A stretch of DNA of 64,000 bases from Actinokineospora diospyrosa (GTDB taxonomy: Bacteria > Actinomycetota > Actinomycetes > Mycobacteriales > Pseudonocardiaceae): assembly GCF_024171925.1 (NCBI RefSeq), contig NZ_JAMTCO010000003.1:496001-560000 (forward strand). Reading direction: 5' to 3'. Below the pieces are notes generated by a model that was not told the origin of the DNA, did no database searches, and worked only from the letters and a program-made list of their open reading frames with translations. The translations under genes were made by a program, and so were the position numbers. Below, piece by piece: positions 34,363 to 42,167 of the stretch (positions are counted from its first letter, which is position 1; each line of letters starts with the position of its first letter).

Positions 34363-34677
34363 TCAGTCCTGCTCGGCGGTCGGGTCGACCCAGACCAGGT
34401 GGGCGCGGGTGTGGTCGCGGGTGAACAGCGGCAGCGCCGACTCCGGGCCGTTGAGGCTCATCCGCAGCGGCCGGTGGATCCCGACGAGCTCGGCGTGCTC
34501 GGGGAACGCCATGCCCCACGCGGCGATGCGGGCGTCGGCCCGCTCACCGAACTCCTCGACGACGGCGAAGAGCCGGGGCGCCTCGACAGCGACCGCGCCG
34601 GTCAGCAGGGCGGCGAACTCGGCCTCGTCGCAGGCAGGCGGCAGGGGGCGGTTGCCGGGGGTGGCGATCGTGGTCAT
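34363..34677 (-). CDS. Small hypothetical protein, 104 aa
   Basis: A 104-residue soluble protein: MTTIATPGNRPLPPACDEAE, FAALLTGAVAVEAPRLFAVV and a C-terminal part LFTRDHTRAHLVWVDPTAEQ. I do not recognise the family by name, although such proteins sit beside DUF5753 regulators in related actinobacteria. CGGAGGCTAGTTT before ATG 34677 gives a good ribosome site. It is divergent from the regulator gene at 34871; the intervening TATAGT and the TCACC/GGTGA palindrome may control both. Confidence 0.65.
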   Translation of the reverse strand: MTTIATPGNRPLPPACDEAEFAALLTGAVAVEAPRLFAVVEEFGERADARIAAWGMAFPEHAELVGIHRPLRMSLNGPESALPLFTRDHTRAHLVWVDPTAEQD

Positions 34678-34800
34678 AAACTAGCCTCCGTTGCGGGATG
34701 AAATGCGGCTTGCGATAGCCAGGCTGCGCCCCAACCTTCAAGATTCGCCAGCGGGACCGGCTACCAAGTGCCGCTGAGCTTATTCTGTAACTCCAGTTTG

Positions 34801-34821
34801 TATAGTCACCTAAAAGGGTGA
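34801..34821 (+). promoter_or_regulatory. -10 element and palindromic operator before the DUF5753 regulator
   Basis: TATAGT (34801-34806) overlaps the inverted repeat TCACC-N6-GGTGA (34806-34821). The local AT content is much higher than around it. Autoregulation by the downstream HTH protein is inference. Confidence 0.5.
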
Positions 34822-34870
34822 TCCCGGGTGCGGGTCACTCAACGTGATCGATGTGGGAGGATCCGGGGCC

Positions 34871-35764
34871 ATGACGAGCCCATCGCGGTCGATCAGCATG
34901 CAGCGGCGGCTGCTGGGAGCGGAGCTGCTGCGGCTGCGCGAACAAGCGGGCCTGACCCAGGACGAGGCCGCCGAGCACCTGGGCAAGGCCGGGAACAAGA
35001 TCAGTCGGGTCGAGTCGGGCAAGATCGGCATCGACAAGAGCGACCTGGACGTGATCCTGGAGCTCTACCGGGCGACGGAGAAAGACCGCCTCTGGTGCCG
35101 CGAACTGTCCCGCCTGTCCAAACCCAAGCGCGGTAGGCCTACCGGCGAGACAACGCTCTACCTGGGACCCCGCTGGTTCCGCGCCTTCCGCGACCTGGAG
35201 GCCGACGCCACCGAGATCATGGAAGTCCGGTCGGAGATCATCACCGGCATCCTGCAGACGGATGACTACATCCGAGCGATGTTCGAGGCTCAAGGCACCG
35301 ATGCGGCTGACCAAGAAGTGGATGATGCTCTGCGGATACGTGCCGATCGGCGAACCTTGCTGACAAGAGAGGACGCCGCTCGCTTCGCCTTCGTGCTTAG
35401 TGAGTCGGCACTGCGTCGCCAAATTGGTGGTCCCGAGGTGATGGCTGAACAACTGCGGCATCTGGTTGACGTGGCGATGTTGCCGAACGTGACGCTCCAA
35501 ATCATCCCGTTCGCCAGCCGGTCGTATGACTACTTGAGTACGACGTTTACGCTTTTCCGGTTCGGGCATGAGATGGCCAATGACATCGTCTACCTGGAGA
35601 TGTACTCCGACGCTGCCTACCTCGACAAGCCCCCGGAGACGGTTCGCCGCTACAGGGAGCTGTTTGCAAGGTTGCAGGGGGTAGCCCTCGGCCCGGTGGA
35701 ATCGCGACACTTGGTGGCGACCGTGGCGGAGGAGTACGCCTCGGTGGCAACCACAGGGAGATGA
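34871..35764 (+). CDS. XRE-family regulator with DUF5753 domain
   Basis: A 297-residue regulator. The N-terminal HTH (about residues 12-66: LRLREQAGLTQDEAAEHLGK, then KISRVESGKIGIDKSDLDVI) is followed by a DUF5753 domain (LYLGPRWFRAFRDLEADATE, ITGILQTDDYIRAMF, FVLSESALRRQIGGPEVMAE, LPNVTLQIIPF). Such proteins, as in the WhiJ/AbaA-type loci of Streptomyces, act with DUF397 partners in development and antibiotic control. GGGAGG supports ATG 34871. Two DUF397 genes follow at once. Confidence 0.92.
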   Translation: MTSPSRSISMQRRLLGAELLRLREQAGLTQDEAAEHLGKAGNKISRVESGKIGIDKSDLDVILELYRATEKDRLWCRELSRLSKPKRGRPTGETTLYLGPRWFRAFRDLEADATEIMEVRSEIITGILQTDDYIRAMFEAQGTDAADQEVDDALRIRADRRTLLTREDAARFAFVLSESALRRQIGGPEVMAEQLRHLVDVAMLPNVTLQIIPFASRSYDYLSTTFTLFRFGHEMANDIVYLEMYSDAAYLDKPPETVRRYRELFARLQGVALGPVESRHLVATVAEEYASVATTGR

Positions 35765-35769
35765 CAGCC

Positions 35770-35958
35770 ATGACTGACTGGGCCACGGTCCCGTTCCGCA
35801 AGTCCAGCCGCAGCGATGTGAATGGCGGTCAGTGCGTCGAGGTGGGCTTCCGTCCCGGCCTGGTCGCCGTTCGGGATTCCAAGTGCCCTGGTGGTGGCTT
35901 GATCGTGCTGCCCGCCGCCGCGTGGGCAGGCTTGATGGCTACAACCTCGAGGAGTTGA
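35770..35958 (+). CDS. DUF397 protein, copy 1
   Basis: A 62-residue protein, MTDWATVPFRKSSRSDVNGG then QCVEVGFRPGLVAVRDSKCP and a short hydrophobic end. The W-x(3-4)-F-R-K-S-S-x-S and VAVRDSK motifs define DUF397. It starts six bases after the regulator stop, with GGGAG inside the regulator end, so it is co-translated. DUF397 proteins are thought to modulate their DUF5753 partner. A second, very similar copy follows. Confidence 0.92.
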   Translation: MTDWATVPFRKSSRSDVNGGQCVEVGFRPGLVAVRDSKCPGGGLIVLPAAAWAGLMATTSRS

Positions 35959-35963
35959 TCCCC

Positions 35964-36152
35964 ATGCCCAACTGGTCCACGGTCCCGTTCCGCAAGTCCA
36001 GCCGCAGTGGCACGAACGGTGGCAGCTGCGTTGAGGTGGGTTTCCGTCCCGGCTTGGTCGCCGTTCGGGACTCGAAGTGCCCCGCTGGCGGCCTCCTCGA
36101 ACTCCCACCCGGCGCGTGGACCGAGGCCCTGGCCTCCTTCCGAACCCCCTGA
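35964..36152 (+). CDS. DUF397 protein, copy 2
   Basis: A 62-residue paralogue of the previous gene, five bases after it, with GAGGAG before ATG 35964. Most residues are shared, and the DNA is nearly identical across CGTTCCGCAAGTCCAGCCGC and the VAVRDSKCP part, so the pair arose by recent tandem duplication. The C-terminus differs (LELPPGAWTEALASF against LIVLPAAAWAGLMA), so the copies may contact different partners. Confidence 0.9.
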   Translation: MPNWSTVPFRKSSRSGTNGGSCVEVGFRPGLVAVRDSKCPAGGLLELPPGAWTEALASFRTP

Positions 36153-36314
36153 CCCACCAGGCCGCCCGCCCCACCGGACGGGCGGCCTCGGTCGGACAGG
36201 CACGATCGACGGCTACCCCAGCCACTCGATCCGCGCCTGCATACGACCACCTACGTACGCGGGGTGGGTTACTCCTATGGCGATCCAACGCACGTACCAC
36301 GGGAAGGCGAAGTG

Positions 36315-36794
36315 GTGACCGACTCCCGCACACCCATCACCCACTGGGGTTTCATCGCCCGGGACGAACTGTCCGACGATGTCGACCTGGTCGGCGAGGT
36401 TTTGGCGCTCAACGCGGCGGGCCCCTCGACCTGGAGAAGGGCGGACGTCGGGTGGATGTGGGAGCTGGGCGAGACCCGGCCAGACCCCGACGCCGAGGAG
36501 GAGGGGCCGACGCTGGCCTTCGGCGTGCACAACGCCATCGGCTTCCTCCAGTGGCACGACGGCCTGGACGTGCTCGTGCCCACCTCGGGTACCAACACCG
36601 ACTGGGTCGAGTACCACAGCGCGGGACTGCACCCGGCGGGCATCCGACCGCACGCGGAAGTACCGGTCGACCTGGTGCTGGCCGCCGTCGTCGAGTACCT
36701 CGACACGGGGCAACGGCCGACTTGCGTGGAGTGGGAACCAGGCGCCGCACTGAAATCCCGGTGGTCCACCCGCGGAACAGCCACGGCAGGCTAG
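36315..36794 (+). CDS. Imm1-like immunity protein (orphan)
   Basis: A 159-residue acidic protein. The C-terminal pattern HAEVPVDLVLAAVVEYLDTG then QRPTCVEWEPG, and the earlier FGVHNAIGFLQW and YHSAG segments, match the Imm1 family of immunity proteins, which in actinobacteria pair with deaminase-type and other polymorphic toxins. No toxin gene lies beside it. GTG 36315 was chosen from GGGAAGG seven bases upstream; GTG 36312 and 36264 are possible. It stands directly before a decayed TPR gene, in an accessory stretch. Confidence 0.7.
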   Translation: MTDSRTPITHWGFIARDELSDDVDLVGEVLALNAAGPSTWRRADVGWMWELGETRPDPDAEEEGPTLAFGVHNAIGFLQWHDGLDVLVPTSGTNTDWVEYHSAGLHPAGIRPHAEVPVDLVLAAVVEYLDTGQRPTCVEWEPGAALKSRWSTRGTATAG

Positions 36795-36842
36795 TCGCCA
36801 CGCCGTGATGCGCGGTCCGGCGAGGCCGGTCTCGTACAGACA

Positions 36843-37155
36843 ACCGCGAGCGATTCGGCGGCGCAGCTTGGGCTGGGGTTGCGGAGCATGTTGGCTAGAT
36901 CAGGTCGGCTCGGTGAGGCTGAAATTGAGTTGGCGACAGTCGTTGATGCGCGTATCAGTGTTCTCGGGTCCGATCATCCCCACACGCTAACGAGCCGTGT
37001 CGCCCTTGCGAGCGTGCTTGCCGAGTTAGGTCGTCTTGATGACGCCGAGGTCGAACTTCTGGCTGTCCTTGAAAGTCAGACCCGGATGCTTGGGGCAGAG
37101 CATCCGGTCACCCTTGTAAGTCTCAATAATCTCGCGGTAGTGCTCGTCCGCAAGG
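36843..37155 (+). pseudogene. TPR-repeat protein remnant
   Basis: About 100 codons of tetratricopeptide repeats (ARSGRLGEAEIELATVVDAR, LGSDHPHTLTSRVALASVLA, ELGRLDDAEVELLAVLESQ, LGAEHPVTLVSLNNLAVVL). The LGxxHPxTL spacing is that of TPRs at the C-terminus of NB-ARC/TPR regulators of actinobacteria. Neither an N-terminal ATPase part nor a convincing start is present, and similarity stops near 37155, just before the asnB tail remnant. The more AT-rich base use suggests acquired DNA. I read it as a fragment, not a gene. Confidence 0.65.
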
Positions 37156-37179
37156 CGCTTGTGCAACAGGGCGCCAGCT

Positions 37180-37290
37180 TCAAAGCTTCACCGGGTAGTG
37201 CGAGTCCGGGATCACCGGCGTCATCCGGTGCTTGATGAAGATGCTGTTTCAGAGCACGAGCATCAGCAGTGCCCAGATCTGCCGACTGTG
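37180..37290 (-). pseudogene. Decayed copy of the asnB 3' end
   Basis: Read on the minus strand, 37290 to 37180 encodes HSRQIWALLMLVL, a stop, then NSIFIKHRMTPVIPDSHYPV and KL followed by a stop. The intact asnB ends HSRRIWALLVFML, WHGIFIERRITPVIPEPHYP and VKI. The match runs over the last 36 codons, with a Trp codon turned into TGA. The DNA around CTTCACCGGGTAGTGCG and CCGGGATCACCGGCGT is shared with 39958-40063. The fragment lies immediately downstream of the ATP-grasp peptide operon, whose upstream side is intact asnB. Confidence 0.88.
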
Positions 37291-37312
37291 CCAGCGCCCC
37301 CGCACAGGTGGC

Positions 37313-38446
37313 TCACCGAGCAGGCAATACCCACTCATGGCCGCTATCGGGCTCATCCAGCCACACCCGGTGCAGGCCGTCCGGGGTGACGCTGAGGCCG
37401 AGGCGGTCCCAGTCCGGACACCCGAGCGTCTCCCATTCGTCGTGGGCGGCTTCTACGCGATCCCACAGCCGCACGGGTCCACCCTGGCGAATTTCACGGG
37501 CTCCGGTGATACGGGCCCAGGCCCACGAGCCGTCAGCGGCGCTGAGCGTGGACCATTCGGGACGGCCACCGGCTAGGCCCGTGTACCCAACCGACACTTC
37601 ACCTGGCATCCCGACTTGGGCGAGGAACCAGGGCACCAGGTGGGTCCACGGCGTCGCGGGCAACGTGGTGTCCGACCGAGTTCCTGCCGATTGGTCGCCG
37701 AGTGCGGGCGCGGCGTCCGGTGCTCGGTCGGCATCGCGCATCGCCATGAATCCGGCCCAGCGCGGCAGGAAGCGCCCCGTGAGCCCATCGGCGGTGCGCC
37801 TCAACAGCGCCAGGTTCCCCGCGTGCACACTGGGTTTCAGGTCGACGAGCACGAGCCCACCCACCCGGACCTGGCCGGCCCACGCCCGCGGAACCGCAGG
37901 GACCGAACACGTGGCGATGATCCTGTCGAACGGCGCGTGCTCGGGCAGTCCCAGCCCGCCGTGACCGACCACGAGAACGGGGGACAGCCCCAGCGAAGCC
38001 AAGCGCTCACCAGCGGCCTCGACCAGCGCCGCACCGATGTCGACCGAGAAGACCCGCCCATCCCCGAGGCGGTGGCACAGGAGGGCGGCGTTGTACCCGG
38101 TCCCGGTGCCGATCTCCAGCACGCGGTGGTGGTCGGCGAGGTCGAGGGCTTCCAACATCCGAACCATCAGACCCGGCTTGGTCGACGACGACACCGTGAC
38201 CCGGTCGCCATCAGCGGTGGTAGCGAGATCCGTCACCAACGGCTGGTTCCGGTACACAGCGGCGAGCCACTCTTCGCCTCCCGCAGCCGTCTGAACCCAC
38301 GACCGGTCCGGTTCCTGGGTGTAGAAGCGCGGTACGAACAGGTGTCGAGGGGTCTTCTCCACTGCTTGCCGCAGCGAGGGAGTCCGAAGGACACCCTCGG
38401 CCACGATCTCCGCGGCGAGTTCGCGCGCCAGATCCTGCCAGGTCAT
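37313..38446 (-). CDS. PIMT-like O-methyltransferase of an ATP-grasp peptide (graspetide) locus
   Basis: A 377-residue protein. Residues about 15-215 form a protein-L-isoaspartate methyltransferase-like domain: VSSSTKPGLMVRMLEALDL, SAM motif VLEIGTGTGYNAALL (109-123) and VGHGGLGLPEHAPFDRIIAT. A C-terminal ~160-residue extension is specific to this kind of enzyme. Homologues in graspetide loci (the fuscimiditide and amycolimiditide type) methylate an Asp side chain so that it closes to an aspartimide. It overlaps the ligase gene as ATGA. The local target would be an Asp in the C-terminal part of the peptide encoded at 39399-39728. Confidence 0.88.
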   Translation of the reverse strand: MTWQDLARELAAEIVAEGVLRTPSLRQAVEKTPRHLFVPRFYTQEPDRSWVQTAAGGEEWLAAVYRNQPLVTDLATTADGDRVTVSSSTKPGLMVRMLEALDLADHHRVLEIGTGTGYNAALLCHRLGDGRVFSVDIGAALVEAAGERLASLGLSPVLVVGHGGLGLPEHAPFDRIIATCSVPAVPRAWAGQVRVGGLVLVDLKPSVHAGNLALLRRTADGLTGRFLPRWAGFMAMRDADRAPDAAPALGDQSAGTRSDTTLPATPWTHLVPWFLAQVGMPGEVSVGYTGLAGGRPEWSTLSAADGSWAWARITGAREIRQGGPVRLWDRVEAAHDEWETLGCPDWDRLGLSVTPDGLHRVWLDEPDSGHEWVLPAR

Positions 38447-39402
38447 GCGCCGGTCCCTTTCGCCAAGAGATCAGCCAGAGCCGACGTGATCGGCAATTCG
38501 GCCGCATCTTCAAGCCAGCCGTACTGCCCGCCCGCGTTGCACTCCAGGAAGATCCACTGCCCGTCTGGCCGAACGACGAAGTCGAACGCGCCGTATACCA
38601 ACCCGAGTTCTCGGCAATAGTCCCGGACGCCGGTCAGCACATCGAACGGTGGATCGACCCGGTCGTAAGTCAGGGCCTTGTAGTCGTTGCGCCAGTCGAC
38701 GTACGCGTCCGCGGTAGTCGCGTGGATCGCGGCTGCGAACACGCTGTCCCCGACGACGATCACGCGCGCCTCGTACGCCTTGGGTACCCATCGCTGGAAC
38801 TGGTGCGATGTGACCTCGACGCCACGAAGATCGCTCATGTCGGAGGCATCGAGGAGTCGGGTGAAGGCCGTCTTGCGCCCACCCTCTTCGCGAATCGAAG
38901 GGGCTCCGAGCGCCTTGATCACGGTTTGCCCCGCCGCGGCGAAACGCAGTACCGCGGTCTGGGTGTTGGTGATCAGGGTGTCAGTGACCTGCAGGCCGCA
39001 GCGCGCAGCCGTCACAAGCTGCACCGGCTTGTAGGAGGCGTCGGCATTGCGGGCCGGGTGGTTCACCCACCGCACGGGCAGCGATGAGAGCACCCCGCCG
39101 AAGCCGAGCTTGGCCTCGGTCATGGCCCACTGCCGCTCGGTCGGCGACATGCCCTCAGCGAAGGTGAACGCAGTGGGGCTGCGGTACCAGATCGACCGCA
39201 GTGCCTCCAGTCGCACAGTTCGCCCAGCAGTGGACAAGCTCCCCACCCACCGCCCGTGCCGCAGTTCGGCGTCGATGCTCACGTGCTGCGGAAACCAGGC
39301 GGTGTCCAGGCGGACCACAGGCACGGCCCGGTCCTGCAGCGCGTCGACCATGCGGTCAGCCGTGAGGTCCAGTTCGGGCGCGAGGATGAGAACGGTCATC
39401 AA
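38443..39402 (-). CDS. ATP-grasp peptide ligase (graspetide maturase)
   Basis: A 319-residue ATP-grasp enzyme of the MvdD/TgnB-like RiPP maturase group. MTVLILAPELDLTADRMVDA begins the N-terminal domain. The ATP-binding parts are TVIKALGAPSIREEG, VTSHQFQRWVPKAYEARVIV and GAFDFVVRPDGQWIFLECNA, where the metal-binding Glu and Asn lie, then GGQYGWLEDA. Such ligases join Asp/Glu side chains to Ser/Thr (ester) or Lys (amide) side chains of a precursor. It overlaps the precursor stop and the methyltransferase start (ATGA each), so the three genes are translationally coupled. Confidence 0.9.
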   Translation of the reverse strand: MMTVLILAPELDLTADRMVDALQDRAVPVVRLDTAWFPQHVSIDAELRHGRWVGSLSTAGRTVRLEALRSIWYRSPTAFTFAEGMSPTERQWAMTEAKLGFGGVLSSLPVRWVNHPARNADASYKPVQLVTAARCGLQVTDTLITNTQTAVLRFAAAGQTVIKALGAPSIREEGGRKTAFTRLLDASDMSDLRGVEVTSHQFQRWVPKAYEARVIVVGDSVFAAAIHATTADAYVDWRNDYKALTYDRVDPPFDVLTGVRDYCRELGLVYGAFDFVVRPDGQWIFLECNAGGQYGWLEDAAELPITSALADLLAKGTGA

Positions 39403-39728
39403 TCGTTGACCCAGTCCTCGGAGCTGGGCGGGTCCTCGCCGTCAACGCTCGACGTGGTCTTGGCAGTCGGGTCACCCATGCTGGGCAGCTCGATCAGCGG
39501 TACACCGGAGGTGGCAACGGCCTTCTGCGCGTCGCTGTCGTAAGTCCACTCCGGGATCACCGTGCCCGGTCGTACGGGCGTGGCGCGACGAAGCCCGAAG
39601 GGGCGGATGCCCGCAGGCGTTGGGAAGTCATTCGCCCGTTCGACCGAGGTCGAACCGTGGAGGGCGAACTGACCGCTGAGTGGTGCGAACGGATCGGCCT
39701 CAGGCGCTTGGGCATGAGTAGTGATCAT
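39399..39728 (-). CDS. Graspetide precursor peptide
   Basis: A 109-residue precursor. The leader part carries GIRPFGLRRATPVRPG (40-55), resembling the PFxLR-like recognition segment of graspetide leaders. The C-terminal part (about 79-109) reads IELPSMGDPTAKTTSSVDGE then DPPSSEDWVND. It offers hydroxyl donors (Thr88, Thr91, Thr92, Ser93, Ser94, Ser102, Ser103) and acidic acceptors (Asp96, Glu98, Asp99, Glu104, Asp105). This fits the ATP-grasp-modified RiPP class of actinobacteria. Asp96-Gly97 is the best aspartimide candidate for the PIMT-like enzyme, by analogy. The ring pattern is unknown. It is the first gene of the operon. Confidence 0.85.
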   Translation of the reverse strand: MITTHAQAPEADPFAPLSGQFALHGSTSVERANDFPTPAGIRPFGLRRATPVRPGTVIPEWTYDSDAQKAVATSGVPLIELPSMGDPTAKTTSSVDGEDPPSSEDWVND

Positions 39729-39800
39729 GCCTCTGTTCTTAGCAGCGTCCTTCGCCGCGCGGGAGGTCCTCGAGTGCGGCGCACCCGTTGAGCTGAGAGA

Positions 39801-39844
39801 AACGACGAGGGTCCCGCACCCACACGGTGTGGACCCTCGTCGTT
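39801..39844 (-). terminator. Hairpin terminator between asnB and the peptide operon
   Basis: A 14-bp perfect stem (AACGACGAGGGTCC at 39801-39814 with GGACCCTCGTCGTT at 39831-39844) and a 16-base loop. It separates asnB transcription from the graspetide operon downstream. Confidence 0.8.
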
Positions 39845-39915
39845 GGAAGTGCGCCGTCGCTGAGCTCGGCGGCGGGATTGTTCTCCGGCGCTGGTCGAGC
39901 CTGCGGGCGACGAAT

Positions 39916-39947
39916 CAGGGCCGCCAGCCTGCTGGCCGGCGGCCCTG
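39916..39947 (-). terminator. Second hairpin, directly after asnB
   Basis: CAGGGCCGCC (39916-39925) pairs with GGCGGCCCTG (39938-39947), five bases after the asnB stop. No T-run follows, so it may be a backup terminator or a 3' stabiliser. Confidence 0.55.
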
Positions 39948-39951
39948 AAAC

Positions 39952-41880
39952 TCAGATCTTCACCGGGTAGTGCGGTTCCGGGATCACCGGCGTGATTCGG
40001 CGTTCGATGAAGATGCCGTGCCAGAGCATGAAGACCAGCAAGGCCCAGATCCGCCGACTGTGGTCGAGCGTGCCCGCGCGGTGTTCCTCCAGCAGGCGCA
40101 TCACCGCGTTCTTGTCGATCAAGGCGTCGGTCTGCGACGCCATCACGATGTCGCGGGCCCAGTCGTACATCTCGTCCTTGAGCCACAGGCGGATCGGCAC
40201 CGGGAAGCCGAGTTTGCGGCGGTTCAGCACGTGCGCGGGGACGACCTTGCGCAGGGCCTGGCGCAGGGCGAACTTGGTGGTCTCCTTGGTGATCTTCTGC
40301 TCCAGCGGCACCTCGGCGGCCACCCGGAACACCTCGGGGTCCAGGAACGGCACCCGCAGCTCCAGCGAGTTCGCCATGGTCATCTTGTCCGCCTTGACCA
40401 GGATGTCGCCGCGCAGCCAGGTGAACAGGTCCACGTGCTGCATCCGGGTCACCGGGTCCCACGACACCGACTCGCGGTAGTGCGGGGAGGTGATGTCGCG
40501 GTGGCTGACCCCCGGGTCGAACGTGCGCAGGACGCCGCGCAGCTGGTCGTCGCGGAAGATGCGGGCGTTGCCGTAGTAGCGGTCCTCCAGCGACAGCGAC
40601 CCGCGGCGCAGCAGGTCCTTGCCGCGGGTGCCCTCGGGGATCTTCGCCGAGACGCGGCCCATGAACTTGCGCAGCGAACCCGGCACCCGCTCGAACGGCG
40701 CCAGCGACAGCGGCTCCCGGTAGATCGTGTACCCGCCGAACAGCTCGTCGGCGCCCTCACCCGAGAGCACGACCTTCACGTGCTTGCGGGCCTCGCGGGC
40801 GATGAACCACAGCGGCACCAGCGCCGGGTCGGCCACCGGGTCGTCGAGGTACCAGACGATCAGCGGCAGCGCGTCCATCATCTCGTGCGCCGACACCGTC
40901 CGGACCACGTGCTTGACCCCGATCGCGGCCGCGGACTCCGCCGCCACGTCGACCTCGGAGTAGCCCTGGCGCTCGAAGCCGGTGGTGAAGGTCACCAGGT
41001 CCGGGTTGTGCTCGCGGGCCAGCGCGGCGATCGCGGTCGAGTCGATGCCACCGGAGAGGAACGAACCCACGGTGACGTCGGCGCGCATGTGCATCCGGAC
41101 CGAGTCGCTCATCACGTCGGCGATCCGCTGGTAGAGCGCCTCGGCGTCGGCGGGGCCGCGCACCGGGGTCGGCGAGAACCGCGGCTGCCAGTAGCGCTTG
41201 GTCACCGGTTCCTCGCCCGGTACCAGCGTGAAGCAGGTGCCCGACTCGATCCGGTGAACCGTCGAGTGCAGGGTGTCCGGCTCCGGCACGTACTGCAGCG
41301 TCAAGTAGTGCTGCAGCGACCGGCGGTCCAGCTCCAGCCGCGCGCCGATCAGCGGCGCGAGCTCCAGGATGGACTTCTTCTCGCTCGAGAAGGCCACCCC
41401 GCCCGGGCCAGAGGCGTAGAACAGCGGCTTGATGCCGAACGGGTCGCGCGCGCCGAACAGGGTCTGCTTCTGCGAGTCCCAGATCAGGAACGCGAACATG
41501 CCGCGCAGCCGGGTGACCGCGGCCTCGCCCCAGTAGTGGTAGGCGGCGACGATCGTCTCGCCGTCACCGTCGGTGACGAACCGCGCGCCGTGCCGCTCGG
41601 CCAGTTCGGCCCGCAGCTCCAGGTAGTTGTAGATCTCGCCGTTGAACAGCAGCGTGTACCGCTGCGGTGTCTCCGGCGGCCCCCACGGCAGCGGTTGGTG
41701 GGAGTGCTCAATGTCGATCATGGACAGCCGGTTGAAGCCGAACACGACCTCACCGCCGGTCCACGTCCCGCTCTCATCGGGGCCGCGGTGGCGCTGGCAG
41801 CGCATCGCCGCCCCCACCGCCGACCGCGCGGCGGCGGCGTCCATCTCCGAAGGGCAGACCAGGCCAAGCAGACCGCACAC
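39952..41880 (-). CDS. asnB: Glutamine-dependent asparagine synthetase-type amidotransferase (AsnB/LtsA)
   Basis: A 642-residue class II amidotransferase. GTG 41880 gives Met-Cys-Gly, placing the catalytic Cys2 at the N-terminus after Met removal (CGLLGLVCPSEM). The glutaminase domain has RHRGPDESGTW and LLFNGEIYNYLELR, and the synthetase domain has SFLSGGIDSTAIAALA and SGEGADELFGGY. Position next to ctaC/ctaF matches Corynebacterium ltsA, which amidates meso-diaminopimelate of peptidoglycan, so LtsA activity is as likely as asparagine synthesis. GGAAGAGG lies upstream. Two hairpins follow. A decayed copy of its 3' end is 2.7 kb downstream. Confidence 0.93.
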   Translation of the reverse strand: MCGLLGLVCPSEMDAAAARSAVGAAMRCQRHRGPDESGTWTGGEVVFGFNRLSMIDIEHSHQPLPWGPPETPQRYTLLFNGEIYNYLELRAELAERHGARFVTDGDGETIVAAYHYWGEAAVTRLRGMFAFLIWDSQKQTLFGARDPFGIKPLFYASGPGGVAFSSEKKSILELAPLIGARLELDRRSLQHYLTLQYVPEPDTLHSTVHRIESGTCFTLVPGEEPVTKRYWQPRFSPTPVRGPADAEALYQRIADVMSDSVRMHMRADVTVGSFLSGGIDSTAIAALAREHNPDLVTFTTGFERQGYSEVDVAAESAAAIGVKHVVRTVSAHEMMDALPLIVWYLDDPVADPALVPLWFIAREARKHVKVVLSGEGADELFGGYTIYREPLSLAPFERVPGSLRKFMGRVSAKIPEGTRGKDLLRRGSLSLEDRYYGNARIFRDDQLRGVLRTFDPGVSHRDITSPHYRESVSWDPVTRMQHVDLFTWLRGDILVKADKMTMANSLELRVPFLDPEVFRVAAEVPLEQKITKETTKFALRQALRKVVPAHVLNRRKLGFPVPIRLWLKDEMYDWARDIVMASQTDALIDKNAVMRLLEEHRAGTLDHSRRIWALLVFMLWHGIFIERRITPVIPEPHYPVKI

Positions 41881-42054
41881 GCTTCTCGCGCACCTCTTCC
41901 GTGTCGAGCCGGGGTTGTCTCTGGCGGGGAAGACGCAAGTATGCCGGGCGGGGTTGCCCGGCCCCGACCTGGCCGACCCCGTGCGCGCAGCGTCACCGCC
42001 CGGTGTGACCGACATCCGATCACCCCTCGGGGGGTGTGGCCCACGTCGCTGGGC

Positions 42055-42060
42055 TAGGCT
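42055..42060 (+). promoter_or_regulatory. Likely -10 element of ctaC
   Basis: TAGGCT about 108 bases before GTG 42168, which leaves an ordinary leader with the ribosome site GAGGAGGAG at 42152-42160. No clear -35 is seen. Confidence 0.35.
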
Positions 42061-42167
42061 CCGCAGTGCTCCCCAGGAGCGTCGATCTCCGCTGTCCAGC
42101 GCCGGGATCGGCGGTCGCGGGGGCAGCGTCAAGTGCGTGGAGTTACCGCTCGAGGAGGAGTCGCGCA

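Noticed and set aside
41998-42024. A CRP/GlxR site (TGTGA and TCACC words) upstream of ctaC
   Set aside because: The half-sites are 11 bases apart instead of the required six, so the spacing does not fit.
39970-42057. A 695-codon + strand frame opposite asnB
   Set aside because: Shadow of asnB. The opposite strand has the full amidotransferase and synthetase motifs.
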